Source: Massospora cicadina (Eukaryota > Entomophthoromycota > Entomophthoromycetes > Entomophthorales > Entomophthoraceae). From it: DNA of 64,000 bases. This document shows positions 23,656 to 35,258 of this stretch, piece by piece. Every line of letters starts with the position of its first letter. Within the stretch, counting starts at the first letter, position 1. Made by a program: the position numbers and the translations under genes. The notes under the pieces were generated by a model. The model was not told the DNA's origin, did not search any database, and saw only the letters and a program-made list of their open reading frames with translations. The stretch lies in the NCBI GenBank assembly GCA_022478985.1, contig JAKSZP010012187.1:1-64000 (forward strand), given 5' to 3'.

Positions 23656-24772
23656 TGTTGGGATTTTTGCCCATATTTTCAGCCTGCTAGATTATCAGGA
23701 ATCGCTAGGGGATAATTCCCTAATATGAGGCAAATTAGAGATTGATGGACCCTGATTTTGGAGTAACTATGTTTGGAGGATTTAAGGATATTTGCCTGGT
23801 CATATCCATTGGGGATCATCTGGACAAATGCTTAAGATCTTGTTGGGAAGAGTTGATGACAAAATAGGGACATATGATAGTGATTAACTATCAGGTGTAC
23901 CAATTGGGATTGGTCAGGTTTCATCACCAACTGATTGGAAATGTAAGTAGTAAGTTGTGAGGCGAGTGATGCTACCTGAAACTAGCAAATTGATCAGTTG
24001 GTTCATGACATGCCTTAATTGGTAATAAGTCCCATTACCTAAGCAGGTCGCTAGCCAAATATGGTTGGTTCACTTGAATTAAAAGGAAAACGTTAGGGAC
24101 ACATTTTTCAACTCTTTTCATTTTAGGTCTCAAGGATGTCCAATGACAGAATCCTAGCCAGGATGGGGAAGACCATCACTGCTGAGATGAGGATGGGTGA
24201 TTCAATGGCATGGCTGCCATTTCATTGAAGAGGTGTAAACTGAGGGTTGAGCGCTGAACCCCCACTATAAATTCCCTAGAATTCACCAATAAAATAAGAA
24301 GTTATCATCCAGTATATAGTTTTAAGTAGTAAGCTTTATCAGCTTTCAATTGTTCTATTATTCTCAAGGATATTATTGCTGTGTGTGATAATTGGGAGAT
24401 TCTTTAAGGAAAAGAATAAGGATCTGAGTGGGAATCTAGAGAAGAAGGAGAAACAATAGGAAATTGCTGTTGACTATGTGTTGAACCGGAGAAACTGTCA
24501 CCAGGGTATCTCAGAGAAGATTGGGTTGGAAAGTATAAGAGAACAAATCACTATATCAAGGCATCTCAAGCGTTTCAAGTGGGAATACTGGCTGAGCGTT
24601 GGGCCAAGATCTAAGAATTCCATTCAACTATGAATAATAGTCATTATACTATTATCAACTGATAATATCAAATACTATACAACACAGACGAATTGCACTA
24701 GAAGCAAACCTGTGCAGTATAAAGTTTATAGGGGTTATTGGCTGATAATAACAAGACCCATAGAGTTTTTAA
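23656..24772 (+). repeat. B1 5' LTR
   Basis: 1117 bp, TGTTGGGATTTTTGCCC start. The 3' boundary was set by alignment with the other LTR, whose end is TTCTTACA; here the last bases have mutated to TTTTTAA. Confidence 0.93.
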
Positions 24773-24776
24773 AAAT

Positions 24777-24794
24777 TGGTGCTCACTACAGGGG
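24777..24794 (+). promoter_or_regulatory. B1 tRNA-type primer binding site
   Basis: TGGTGCTCACTACAGGGG lies a few bases after the 5' LTR. The identical 18-mer follows the C 5' LTR, and a variant follows D's. TGG is the complement of a tRNA CCA end. I cannot name the tRNA with confidence. Confidence 0.75.
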
Positions 24795-24820
24795 TATAGT
24801 TGAGTAGAAGAACTTAGAAC

Positions 24821-25701
24821 ATGATGTCCTATGAAGATGTTTCTAAATCTGAACATGAAGTGGATCACGTTCATTGGCGTTCACCCAGCTCAGAAGTGGA
24901 GCTCAGAGTGAAGCAAATTGAAGATACTCATTCCCAGGGGAAAAGACTTGCAGCCTAGATAAGGAACTATCTAGTGCTGCAAGGAAAACTTTTCCACCCA
25001 ACATCTACTTGAGATGAAGAGTATCAGCAGGGCCAACTCAGGTTGAAATTGGGCCCACTGGAAATAACTCCAGGGAACAGCAGAACCAATTCAGATTGAA
25101 ATTGGGTTTACTTTAAATAGTCCTGAGGTGTGAGTGTTTAGATGAAGCATTGGATGAAATAGGAAGCAATCAATCAAGAGGGTTGGATTGCCATACCAAT
25201 GGAGAGATGAAGTCAAAACAGAAAATGATTGATCCAAGATAGTGGAGAAAATCATCTGACTCAATAACACTCAAACAATGATCAGAAGTTGCTTGAGATG
25301 AGTTCATCAATTTGGGAGAAATTGGATGAAGCTAACGAGGCCAGAATGACCTGTGTAATTAAGGATGGCAATGAATGCCAAAAATCGTTTTCAGGAGAAA
25401 AATGATCTGAACAATCAGACAGAACTGTTAGCTAATGAGATACAAGGATTTAAGCATCAGTTGACGAAATATGAGATGAAATTAGGACCTGTTGGATAAA
25501 TAACCAGTCAGGATCAAAGGCTTAATATATTTAAGAGTACTGCCAGAGTTGGCAAGAGTAACCTGTACATAAAGAGACAGCGTTGCTGGTCATATAGTGA
25601 AAAAGGCTAATACTAATCAGAAGTATTGAGCCTAAGAGAAAATATTTGCAATGTCCCAGCGGACCTCTGAACCATTAAATGATTATGTTCAGAGATTTTG
25701 G
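24821..25701 (+). pseudogene. B1 Gag remnant, cut short
   Basis: Starts ATGATGTCCTATGAAG shortly after the primer site. Near 25640-25690 it reads FAMSQRTSEPLNDYVQRFW, a Gag core motif. There it ends abruptly against sequence that is homologous to the element's own 3' hairpin block. No zinc knuckle or protease follows. Confidence 0.65.
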
Positions 25702-25905
25702 TCAAGTTCTAGAAGAGGACCACTGAACCAAATGGATGGTTAAATCTTAAGAGGATAAGATTTTGAACCATGATAACTGGTAGGTCAGAGTTAACTAGGA
25801 TCCAGTTTGGATGAAGGGGAAAAGAAGGACCTCTGAGCCTTTTTGTAGGTTGCAAGTCCCATTGCAAAAGAAAATTACAAAAAATATACATATATATTTA
25901 AAATA
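25702..25905 (+). repeat. displaced copy of the B 3' hairpin block
   Basis: Matches 28070-28250: GGTCAAGT..., GGACC.CTGAACC...ATGGTTAA, TGGTAGGT, CTAGGA(C/T)CCAGTT, GTCCCAT. In other elements this block follows pol. Here it sits between gag and the RT start, so gag 3' and protease have been replaced. Confidence 0.7.
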
Positions 25906-26262
25906 TCAATTTTTATGGTCTATGAGTTTCAGACCTAGAAAGTGACTAGAAATTTCAACAGCCAAACTGAGGAGATTCCACAATTTTGGGACTCTTGATG
26001 TGATGGGATTACTGGCTGGGGTAACTGAGAGTATCAACCTATTATTTGTTTGAGAGCAACTCGCTGATCTATCAGAAGGCCAGCAAGAGGAGGTGCTCAA
26101 ATTGTTTTAAAAGTATGGGGAAGTATTTTCTCAGGATGACCACAATTTGGGATGTGCAAGATAAGTGATCCACAAGGTTGATACTGGGGAAAATCTGCCA
26201 ATCAGGATGAGATTGCTGGCATGAGTTGCCAAGAGTATCAATCTATTAGAAGATTTATTCAG
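25906..26262 (+). pseudogene. B1 start of RT region
   Basis: LDVMGLLAGVTESINLL, then EQLADLSEGQQEEVLKLF, DDHNLGCA and VIHKVDTGENLPIRMRLLA correspond to EMGLPDLAGCIHTL, LTKDQQNEVLALFK, NDHNLECAENVLHQIDTG in element C. The sequence then jumps to the end of RT: the palm with the catalytic Asp pair, some 700 bp in C, is absent. Confidence 0.8.
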
Positions 26263-26760
26263 GACTTTGCCCGTTTGCCAAGCCCTTATTCCATCTTTTG
26301 AAGGATCTGAAAAAAAGATTTGTATGGAATGAAGAAATGCAGGAATCCTTCAATGAATTATGCTGGTACCTAATAGATTCTCCACTTTTGAAATATCTGA
26401 ACTTTGATCAAGAGTTTATTATACAAACAGATGCTTCATTGATGGCAATCAGTGCCATACTAAGCCAAGTAGATAAACTTGGGGATGAACATCTGGTGGC
26501 ATATGTGAGCCAGACAATCTCAGCCACTGAGAGGAACTACACCATAACTGAGCATGAATGCCTTAAGGTCATTTAAACCTGTAAGCAGTTTTGTGTGTAC
26601 ATCCATGGAACGCACTTTAAAGTGGTGATGGACCACTCCTCAGTGCGTTGGCTCCATAATTTGAGAGAACCAGAAGGATGACTGACCCAATGAGCACTTA
26701 AGCTACAGGCTTATGATTACAATATTGTCCACTGAGTGGGGGCTTCTCATCGGAATGCGG
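26263..26760 (+). pseudogene. B1 RT thumb and RNase H
   Basis: Starts at the RDFARLAKPL-like connection, then FIIQTDASLMAISAILSQ (catalytic Asp), VAYVSQTISATERNY and TITEHECLKVI (catalytic Glu), then CKQF.VYIHG and VVMDHSS. The frame is open 26298-26576, so this domain is well preserved despite the missing RT palm. Confidence 0.88.
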
Positions 26761-28036
26761 ATGGCTTATAATGGTTACTAATGGTCCAGATGGTATATCT
26801 GCAAGTGGATGAGTTATTACAGAGAATGGTCAATGAAGAAATTGGGAACAAGCCCCAAGAAATCCAAGGTGCACTTCAAAAAATGATGGAAAACACTGAT
26901 ACCATGGATGGACAAGTGTTTAAGATGATTAATGGGAAGTTATTATTCCCAAAGCCATTGGAAAGAGCAGCTATTGTTCAAACCGCTCATAAGGTTGTCA
27001 GGAATGGAGGCCTGAGAAAAACAATTTATCATATTTACCATTTTACTACTGGGAGTTAATCAACCACAATGTCACTGACTATCTAGCTTGTTGTATGGAG
27101 TGCCAGTTACACAAGCCACATAAGAATACAACTGGATACTGACTGGTCTGCCCTGGATTTGCCTGGCATATAGTGTCCATCAATGTGATGGGACCATTGA
27201 CAATGAGCACAAGGAGGAGTCAAGTACATAATAGTTGCTATTGACCATCTGATGAGATGGGTCAAAACAAAGGCCCTGGCAAAAGTAGATGCTACCAGCA
27301 CTGCAAAGTTCATCCTGGATCAAGTAGTATATTGACATGGATGCCCGCAGGTCCTGCTTAGCAATAATGGGACAATCTTTATGTCTCATGTGATCCCACG
27401 ACTGAATGAGATAATGGGGATCAGAGGAGTCATGTCTATACCTTACCAGCTGGAGATGAATGGACTGGTAGAATGAGTGAATGGAACACTGGCTGCAACG
27501 CTGAGGAAGCTGGTCGCAGGAAGAACTTCTGTGTGAGGAACATACCTGAGTTTGGTGACGTTCACCTACAATATCAGTCATTATATGGTGATGGGAAAAA
27601 CGCCATTTGAGTTGCTATATGGGAGGAAGGCTGCATTGCTGCCGATTTTATATTCAGTGTTGGAACCAACATTGGGGATGAGTGCTGAACAGTACTTGAA
27701 CTGATTGACAAATATCCTAATCAAGATGCAATCACAAGCATTCAATACTATGTTGAAGAAAAGGATTTGAGCAAAATTGACGGACAATAAGAACTGACCA
27801 GCCTTAGCAGAATATTGAATAGGAAAAAGAGTTGCCTATTGCAATATGCATGGTTTCTGAAGAAGAAACAAACTGGATGCATTGTGGTTGGGTCCATTCA
27901 AATTATTGCCAAGATGGCGACTAATGCTTACTCCATCAAGAATCTCTTGGATGGAAGAGTTGTAAATCGAGTCCATGCCAAGTATCTAAAGCATTGGATT
28001 GATAAAAAAACAAAAGAGTTCCCAAAGGACCAATGA
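26761..28036 (+). pseudogene. B1 integrase remnant
   Basis: TAHKVVRNGGLRKTI (His pair) then CCMECQLHKPHKN (Cys pair) is the zinc-binding part; the core at 27150-27660 survives only in pieces; the C-terminal part (27815-28036) contains KMATNAYSIKNLLDGRVVNR then VHAKYLKHW, the usual end of Ty3 pol. Many stops in the core. Confidence 0.85.
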
Positions 28037-28250
28037 ACCATTAAGTTGGTCATGTCCTGATGATTAGGTCAAGTCCAAAAAAGGACCTCTGAACCAATCT
28101 AGATGGTTAAGTCCAAAAAAAGGACCTCTGAACCATAGAAAACTGGTAGGTTTAAGAACACCTAGGACCCAGTTGGGGGAAAAATAAAGAAAGATGGACC
28201 GCTGAACCAAAACAAGGTCAAGTCCCATGAAAAAAAAGAAGGAAAAAATA
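28027..28250 (+). repeat. B1 post-pol hairpin-motif block
   Basis: At least four units of GGACCTCTGAACC...GGTTAAGTCC type: 28027-28057, 28083-28114, from 28122, and 28196-28225. Within 28083-28114, GGAC can pair with GTCC and AACCA with TGGTT. Similar blocks follow pol in C (61374-61443) and D (37075-37255, minus). Confidence 0.7.
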
Positions 28251-28370
28251 AAAGATTGTTAAAAGATATAGAAAAAAGAGATTATAAACCACATAGCAAA
28301 AAAACCAATAAGTTTCTATATATTTTATTTTTTATTGATTATCCTCAATACGGAGATGATTCCACCTATG

Positions 28371-29506
28371 TCACCTCTTGGGGGAGGGAGGATGGATTGC
28401 AGTAGAAATGAATAGCCTGTCAAAATTGATGGGAGATTGGATACTAGCAAGGGCTAGACCTACATGAAACCAAGTTCTTTGAGTGGATGCAGATCCCTGA
28501 AAGAAAGTAACTAGGGGAAGGGAAATTGAGATGTCAGAAGAAGCCAATTGTGAAACCCCAGAGTGGGGAGAAAAGCAACAGTATAGAAAGAGGCAGTCAG
28601 TGAATAACCCTGAGTAATCCTGATATGGTACTGGAGCTGGAAGATTAGTCTTGAGCGCCTGATGATGGGCTTTGTCAAGAACACTGGACATATGGGCCAG
28701 CAGCAAACAATGGATACTGGACGAGGGTTGCCAATCATGCCCTCCAATAAAGCCATCAGTAGAAGATACTGATGGGAAGTGCCAGAGATGAGATAGTTGT
28801 GCAGGGAGTGAATGGCATCCTATAAGTGACAACTATGGGCTTCTCATAAGCTGAAGCTGAAGAAATGCTGGAACCTGGGAGAGGCTGGAAGCTTTGTGGA
28901 CCAACTTCAAAGAACTTGGCTGAAAAAGCAAAGAGCATAAGTGGCAATATCCCAACCTAGGATGTTTTTAAGATCAGAGGGATTCAGTGCTAGGGATAAA
29001 GCCTCAGTGACTTGGGCCCATAGTTTGGCGTAGGGAAGTATGAAATTAATGCTGTTACCAATGGTGAGCTTGGTAGCCAAGACAGCGGGTTTTTAATATT
29101 GTCCAAGTCAGAAGAGGAACTCAGGAAGCAAGTCTGACCCAGCAAGAAAGGAGTGATCAAGAGCAAAGGGCATAATTTCAGGAGCATCCACAATGATGTT
29201 TGGCACATCTGCAAAAGGAGCCAAATTCAGGAGAGTTTTGAAATCCAACTCTGGAATTGACAACAGAGGGAGAATTGGCCATGAGTTGTTTAAAATGATC
29301 ACTAGCCTAGTTTTGGAAGGATTGATTACCATTTCCAGTAATTTGACAGAAGGACTAGCCACTGGTGCCAGACTAGGCGTATGAGTCCTGGAAAGACCAT
29401 AGAAGAGGTTCCATCATGCATCCCAACTCATCTTCTGGAAGAGCTGAAGATCTTGATCAGACAAACTGTTTAGTAGCTGCTGATACCGTGACTCAGAAAT
29501 TAACAT
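28371..29506 (-). CDS. antisense frame of family B, unknown protein (broken)
   Basis: Opposite to pol, between the hairpin block and the 3' LTR. Starts MLISESRYQQLLNSLSDQDL; contains SIPELDFKTLLNLAPFADV and EIMPFALDHSFLAGSDLLPE; the last third includes CLLLAHMSSVLDKAHHQALK. B2 carries the same gene with a homologous start (62917) and roughly three quarters identical residues in the best block. Two frame changes and one stop interrupt it; some breaks are at the same place in both copies. No known domain recognised. Confidence 0.55.
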
Positions 29507-30087
29507 ATGAGCTGGATGAGAGGGGGATGTCAGACTTATATGGAAGTTGACATTATGCACTCTACAATCCATTAAGCTCCAATTTTGGAGAAATTAATCT
29601 CAAAATTAATGGGGTAAGCTCTCTAAGAAAAGAATTAAGAATGACATGAGCTAAGAGGTTATGAGAGAAAAATAACAAGGGTGAGCATAAATAAGCATCC
29701 TTAATTGGGCCATGGAATGAACATCAATGGCAAGAGTCTCCTGTCTAGGATGAGGAGAAAATCAGGAAATCAAGGACGCTGGACCAAGAATCCTGAATAT
29801 GACAGTAGGTCATATGCCCTGATGGGGGAAACTGGATCCTGGGACTAATATTGTCACAAGTAAATCGATCAGCCCAGCACAACAGTAGATTATGGGGACT
29901 GCACTCTGAGTAGGCAGAAGTGAGGAGGAAGAGGAAGAGAGCTGCATGCCAAAGGTCATCCTGAGCAGCGTTGAGTATTAATGATCATACTCTGATTGAG
30001 CCAATGAAGTATTTGACCAAGTGTCCAAAGCAGTGTTCACATGCTACGGTCCTTTTCTCGCTGGAAATCTAGGCAAGAGGGTGGATG
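29507..30087. other. B1 spacer between antisense gene and 3' LTR
   Basis: About 580 bp with no long frame. It could hold the promoter of the antisense gene. It is homologous to B2 48690-48865 plus 62516-62916. It ends in the purine-rich GGCAAGAGGGTGGATG, the polypurine tract before the 3' LTR. Confidence 0.6.
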
Positions 30088-31204
30088 TGTTGGGATTTTT
30101 GCCCATATTCCCAGCCTGCTAGATTACCAGGAATCGCTAGGGGATAATTCCCTAATGCAAGGTGAATTGGAAATTGGTGGACCCTGACTTTGGAGTAACT
30201 ATGTTTGGGGATTTTAGGATATTTGCCTAGTCATATCCATCAGGGATCAATCTGGACGAATGCTTAAGATCTCATCAGGTGTAGTTGCTGACAAAATAGG
30301 GGCATCTGATAGTGATTAACTATCAGGTGTACCAATTGGGATCAGTCAGGTTTCATCACTAACTGATTGATAATGTAAGTAGTAAGTTGTAAGGTGAGTG
30401 ATGCCACCTGCAACTGGCAAATTGATCAGTTGGTTCATGACATGCCTTAATTGATAATAAGTTTCATTACCTAAGCAGGTTGCTAGCCAATTATGGTTGG
30501 TTCACTTGGATTAAGAGGAAAATGTTAGGGACACGTTTTTTGACTCTTTCCATTTTAGGTCTCAAGGATGTCCAACAACAGAATCCTAGCCAGGATGGGG
30601 TTGACCATCGCTGCTGAGACAAGGATGAGTGATTCAATGGCATGGCTGCCATTTCATTGAAGAGGTGTCAACTGAGGGTTGAGTGCTGAATCCCCCACTA
30701 TAAATTCCTAGAATTCACCAATAAAATAAGAAGTTATCATCCAGTATATAGTTTTAAGTAGTAAACTTTATCAGCTTTCAATTTTTCTATTATTCTCAAG
30801 GATATTATTGCTGTGTGTGATAATTGGGAGATTCTTTAAGGAAAAGATTAAAGATCTGAGTGGGGATCTAGAGAAGAAGGAGAAACAATAAGGGATTGCT
30901 GCTGACTGTGTGTCAAACCAGAGAAACTGTCACCAGGGAATCTCAGAGAAGATTGGGTTGGACATTACAAGAAAATGAATCCATATATCAAGACATCTTA
31001 AATATTTCAAGTGGTAATACTGGCTGAACGTAGGGCCAAGATCTAAGAATTCCACTCAACTATGGATAATACTCATCATACTATTATCAACCAATAATAT
31101 CAAAGACTATACAACGCGGACAAAGTGCACAAGAACTTAACCTGTGCAGTAAAAAGTTTATAGGGGTTATTGGCCAATAATAACAAGACCCATAAATTCT
31201 TACA
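30088..31204 (+). repeat. B1 3' LTR
   Basis: 1117 bp, TGTTGGGATT to TTCTTACA, near identical in layout to 23656-24772. Confidence 0.95.
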
Positions 31205-31399
31205 ATGCAGTTTTGTACACCCAGCGCTTTATCATATTATGCATTTGTTAGAGTCCATAATGAGGAACTCCATCATTATATCAATACTCAAGGGCCTTAA
31301 AGTTGGCCTTTAAACAGGTATATAATTTAGCACCTCAAAGTATAGGAAATGTCTGCGGATTGATCAAAGCAAATCTTTACTAAATTAATCACCTCCATA

Positions 31400-33180
31400 A
31401 CCAAATGAGGACCATTGATTCTGGTGGTATCAAGTATGTGAAGGAGCTATGAAGATTCTCCAAGAGGACATTATGGTGTTAAACAAAATACTAAAAGATT
31501 ACTTGACGCCTTCACCCAAGAGCTCCAAAGACAAGACGTTAAAGCTCATAGTGAAATGGCAGCCCAAGCTTCAACTTACCGTCATTATGAGGAAGGAAAG
31601 ATTAAGCTTCTAGAGTCTCAGGTAGAGCAAGCCCTACAACAAATCTGTGTGCTGGAGACCCATTACACCTCTGTTTCTCAATCAGTACCTTAAAATACTA
31701 TTTCCTGAGTGGCACATGCTGAGCAGGATCTGGCTTCCCATGTGACTCAAGTTTCTACTTATTCCATTACTTAGCGACTCAACAAATTGTAGAGTGACAT
31801 AGGAGGCAAATCACCTAGTCAAGAAGACACTAATAAGGTCTACCATTACCTCAACAAAGCTGAGAAATGCTGAAATACTCTCATAAGATCTGAAAGCCAA
31901 GAATGACAAGCCTCCTTAAAGCACTGAGTGCAAATAGAAGAAGGAGGACTTAAATTGGCGCATTAGGTTTTAAAGAATTAGAACAACCTTTTTAAAAAAT
32001 TTACCACTTATCCTTTTGTAAAAAATTTGTTTTGATCTGAACATCCATGTTAAAACCTAAAGAATGATAAGTCATTCTCAAAAGAAGAACAAATATGCTG
32101 GATTTCATGCCTAGACTTACTCTAGAAGAAAAAGATTACATCTCAATATTTTATAGGATAAGATAAATCAACTTTTATGTCAAATTAATAAAATGACACA
32201 CATACCAAAATCACTGAATCCAAGACTTCCAGAGTACACATTGGCACATGATTGGAGACCACCGCCTTTAACCCTCATTTAAGGACAAGTTTACACCTGG
32301 TGAAGGGAGTATCACATCTTCCCTCTATGTCTATGAAGCTGTGATGGAAGGTATGACTGATCATTAAAAGGTTGAACAAATTTTATCTTGTATAAGCCAT
32401 ATGGCTCAAGAGGTTATGATACCTCATATGGATGACATGAATACATGGAGTGAAATAAAGGAAGTGCTCATCAAAGAATTTAGTTCCAAGCAAATCTTGA
32501 ATATGAAGAAACAGGCCTTCATAATAATTGCACTATGCTAAAATGAAACCCTGGAGAATTTGTGAGAATTCTTCTATATTGATGCTCAAATGCTGTTAAC
32601 CTTAAAGATGCTTACATTAAGATGATGCCACAGCTGCTGTTGTTGCTGGTTACATAGCAATTCTGGACTAGCCATGCATATCATAAATGTAAAATGAAGC
32701 TGCAATTCTGTCTTAGACATTAAAGAAGCCCACTTAATGTGGTTGATATTCACAAGCCAGAGAACTCCTGAGGGGCTTCTATAAGACCCTGATTGTATAC
32801 TTTGGAGGAATTGAAGCCTAAGAAATTGAAGAAGCTAAGTGTAATTACTTCAAGAAGAACAATTATATTGAAGACATGAAACTAAGAAGAACCCTAATCT
32901 TTCCTAGCAGAGAAAAGGGCAGTCAGCTTATGTCAAGTACCTCTAATGCTGACTGACCTAAAAGTACATGAAAGCAAAACATTGCTGAGTGCTCATCTCA
33001 TATGCATTAGGAATGATTCCAGCAGTGACTCTGAAGGGGTTTTAAGGACACTGGTTAATATGTCTAAGATACACCTGATGAGCTCACCATTCCAGATCAC
33101 TCAGGTTTCAAATATATTGAAAATGCTCAGGTTTAGAAGGAACTTAAACCAGTCAGGTTATCAGGTGCCCCAGAATAGTT
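31400..33180 (+). pseudogene. G Gag remnant
   Basis: A helical, charged start (AHSEMAAQASTYRHYEEGKI) resembles the coiled N-terminus of C Gag. VYEAVMEGMTDH and DMNTWSEIKEVLIKEFSSKQ (near 32320-32490) parallel NWSYNEAKNAIMKEFRSPEQ in C Gag. Several stops. The final open part (32946-33182) has no clear zinc knuckle. Confidence 0.65.
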
Positions 33181-33240
33181 GATAAGTCTAGAAATGCAGA
33201 TCAATACCTTGCTCTGTTAATATGCCCCATCTCAAGCGTG

Positions 33241-34136
33241 TGTCAGGAGAGTGCCTATAACTCTCCAGTTCCCAGTGTGGTTGTGCACGGAGAACTGGAC
33301 CAACGCAAGGGAAATAGTTGTCAGGGTTAAAATAAAGATAGCCCAACAGAGGGAGCTGGTGCTAAAGTGACATAGGGCGAGGGTATTTAGCATGGTACAA
33401 GTAATTAAGGAATTGAGCAATCAGCAAAACTTGGCTGTGCCCCAAATGGCAGTTCATAACCAAGCTTTTTACAGGACTAGAGTGCATGGGTGACCCAGTT
33501 TGGAGGGAACCTGGGAGTCCCAGCGGTGTACCTGAGGCTGTAATAATTTTAAAACAGATAAATTGGTTAAAATGACATGAGACCTTCTCAAAGAGGTCCA
33601 AGCACAGGTTCACCCAAGTCAACATATGAAAAAACGTAAAACTGACTAGGGGTTTATTGAAGGGAAGATGACCAACGAGAAAAGTTGGTCTCAAGCAAAC
33701 TTATTTAAGCCAACTTGGGGAAATCATCAATTGGAGAAAGTGATACTAAGCCTTGGTGCACCAATAAGTGCTCACTTCCATCTGACAGGGTAACACTTTG
33801 AAATTGACCTTACTTGAGTGATCAATTAAAGTTGAGCCTGACCTGAGTTAGTAATTTCATAAATTGAATGGGTTTTAAACCCTTGTTCACCAATTAACTG
33901 TATTGAGCCATCATCACTTAATAAAAAACTCTGCCCATTTTAATGCAAGAGCTGAAACAAGGGCTGGGCGTTATATACCTCACTTATACCAACCTGGGCA
34001 TACCTAGCCTGTACTCAGCGTTGGTCCATGGTGTGCTTTAGGTCAGGAAGGCCCTGAAACTTGACCCTTTGGACTTCCTGCATCCAAGCCTTGTCCTTGC
34101 TGTTGGTGCCCTCAATTAGGTCATGTAAACATGACA
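33241..34136 (-). repeat. A4, solo LTR of family A
   Basis: 896 bp; in minus sense TGTCATGTTTACATGAC start and CACTCTCCTGACA end, with no family A interior on either side. It sits between G gag and protease. Flanks GCGTG (33236-33240) and AAGTG (34137-34141) match at three of five bases, a doubtful target duplication. A solo LTR usually arises by recombination between the two LTRs of a full element. Confidence 0.85.
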
Positions 34137-34199
34137 AAGTGCATAGTTGCCAGGAAATTAAGAAAATTATCCTTAGATTGTCCAAAATCTCAATGGAAC

Positions 34200-34600
34200 G
34201 TTCCACCTTAAAAAGGTGTTAACTCTCCCACCAAAGTCTATAAAAACCAATACTAAAGTGTATTTGGTAATTCAGAAGGTCCAAGTAATGGCTATCTTGG
34301 ATGAGGGATACACAATTAACGTTGTGTCAACCCACCAAATCAAGAATATCAAGATTGCTCCAGACCTTGAATACACTCAAGAGTACAGTATGCCAATCTG
34401 AACAACACCAAGGCGATATGTGATATTATCCCTGCTAAGTTGAGTTGGCAAATTATTTTCTCAGCTCCCACAGATGCACTGGACAATAGCCAGTTTGATA
34501 TACTTATTGGGACACAGTTTATGATTGAATACAAAGGAGTCATCAGTTGCACTGAAGGATATTTATCACTCCTCAACCATAAAGTTCCCTAATACTGGAT
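34200..34600 (+). pseudogene. G aspartic protease remnant
   Basis: VMAILDEGYTINVVSTHQIK lines up with AIIDSGAPINIVSTKLGK of C. The catalytic Asp remains but Ser-Gly-Ala has become Glu-Gly-Tyr. FDILIGTQFMIEYKGV downstream is the protease flap-end motif (ILIGTDFM in C). Confidence 0.75.
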
Positions 34601-35258
34601 AATAAAGATTAAGTAAGAAGGATTACTCATTTCTGGTTGAGTACCCTGTTTCTATTTTGCCTTTATGATATTCTACCTCTGAAAAAGATATGAAAAAGTT
34701 CCCCAACTCAGTAGATGCAGCAGAAATCATGACATTTAATGCTCTTAAGGAGGATAAATTAAACCAGAATAACAAAGGGTGGTTTCTATTAACATAACCC
34801 TAAGTATATCCCAAACTGCTTGAACATGTCACTATGCCAATGGATTTAGTAGATTTAAACTATGAGTTTACCAGAAGTCCATAACCCAGGTTACCAGTGA
34901 CCCATTGAGCTTTTACTTGGAAATCTAGCCAGCCAAAAATCTTAGTCAAGAACAAAAGCGACAGGAAAGGTCAATTACTTCCCATTGAATAATTGACAAG
35001 GTACAATTTATTTGTACTACCCCTTAACTTTTGGCTTACCCGCAAACAATTTAATTTGTGCCATTCCTCAAATACAAATATACAATAAGTTCATTTAGCA
35101 AAAACCTGAGAAAGTGCAACTACTTGAAGGTCATGCAGATATTTTCTCTATATCAGATGTTGACTATGGTCAAATGAAAGAATGGACTATTAATATCAAA
35201 TAAGATAACAACCTGAATCCAATTTAAGCCATATAGGAAGTCAAAGATAGAGGAGCAC
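34601..35258 (+). pseudogene. G protease-RT linker and start of RT
   Basis: Broken frames including AAEIMTFNALKEDKLNQNN and, near 35190, IKQDNNLNPIQAI-like sequence typical of the segment before RT. Cut at 35258 by D, target-side bases AGCAC. Confidence 0.5.

Larger units (their letters stand above)
23656..31204 (+). mobile_element. LTR retrotransposon B1
   Basis: Two 1117-bp LTRs (23656-24772 and 30088-31204) and a perfect 5-bp target duplication ATGCA (23651-23655, 31205-31209). Inside: primer site, gag, a displaced copy of the 3' hairpin block, start of RT, RNase H, integrase, hairpin block, and an antisense frame before the 3' LTR. Protease and the RT palm are missing, so it is non-autonomous. 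Confidence 0.95.
31210..35258 (+). mobile_element. decayed Ty3/gypsy element G
   Basis: Plus-strand gag (31400-33180), protease (34200-34560) and the start of pol (34600-35258), interrupted by solo LTR A4 and then by D at 35258. No LTR of G is identified; its left part may begin before B1. The rest of pol should lie beyond the window if the nested insertions close. Confidence 0.65.

Noticed and set aside
27180..27581. 133-codon minus-strand frame in B1
   Set aside because: Lies opposite the integrase core; not in the region of the conserved antisense gene and no counterpart seen.
28027..28250. CRISPR-like array of short repeats
   Set aside because: Unit spacing is irregular, spacers are not unique unit-length sequences, and the block sits in a eukaryotic retroelement.
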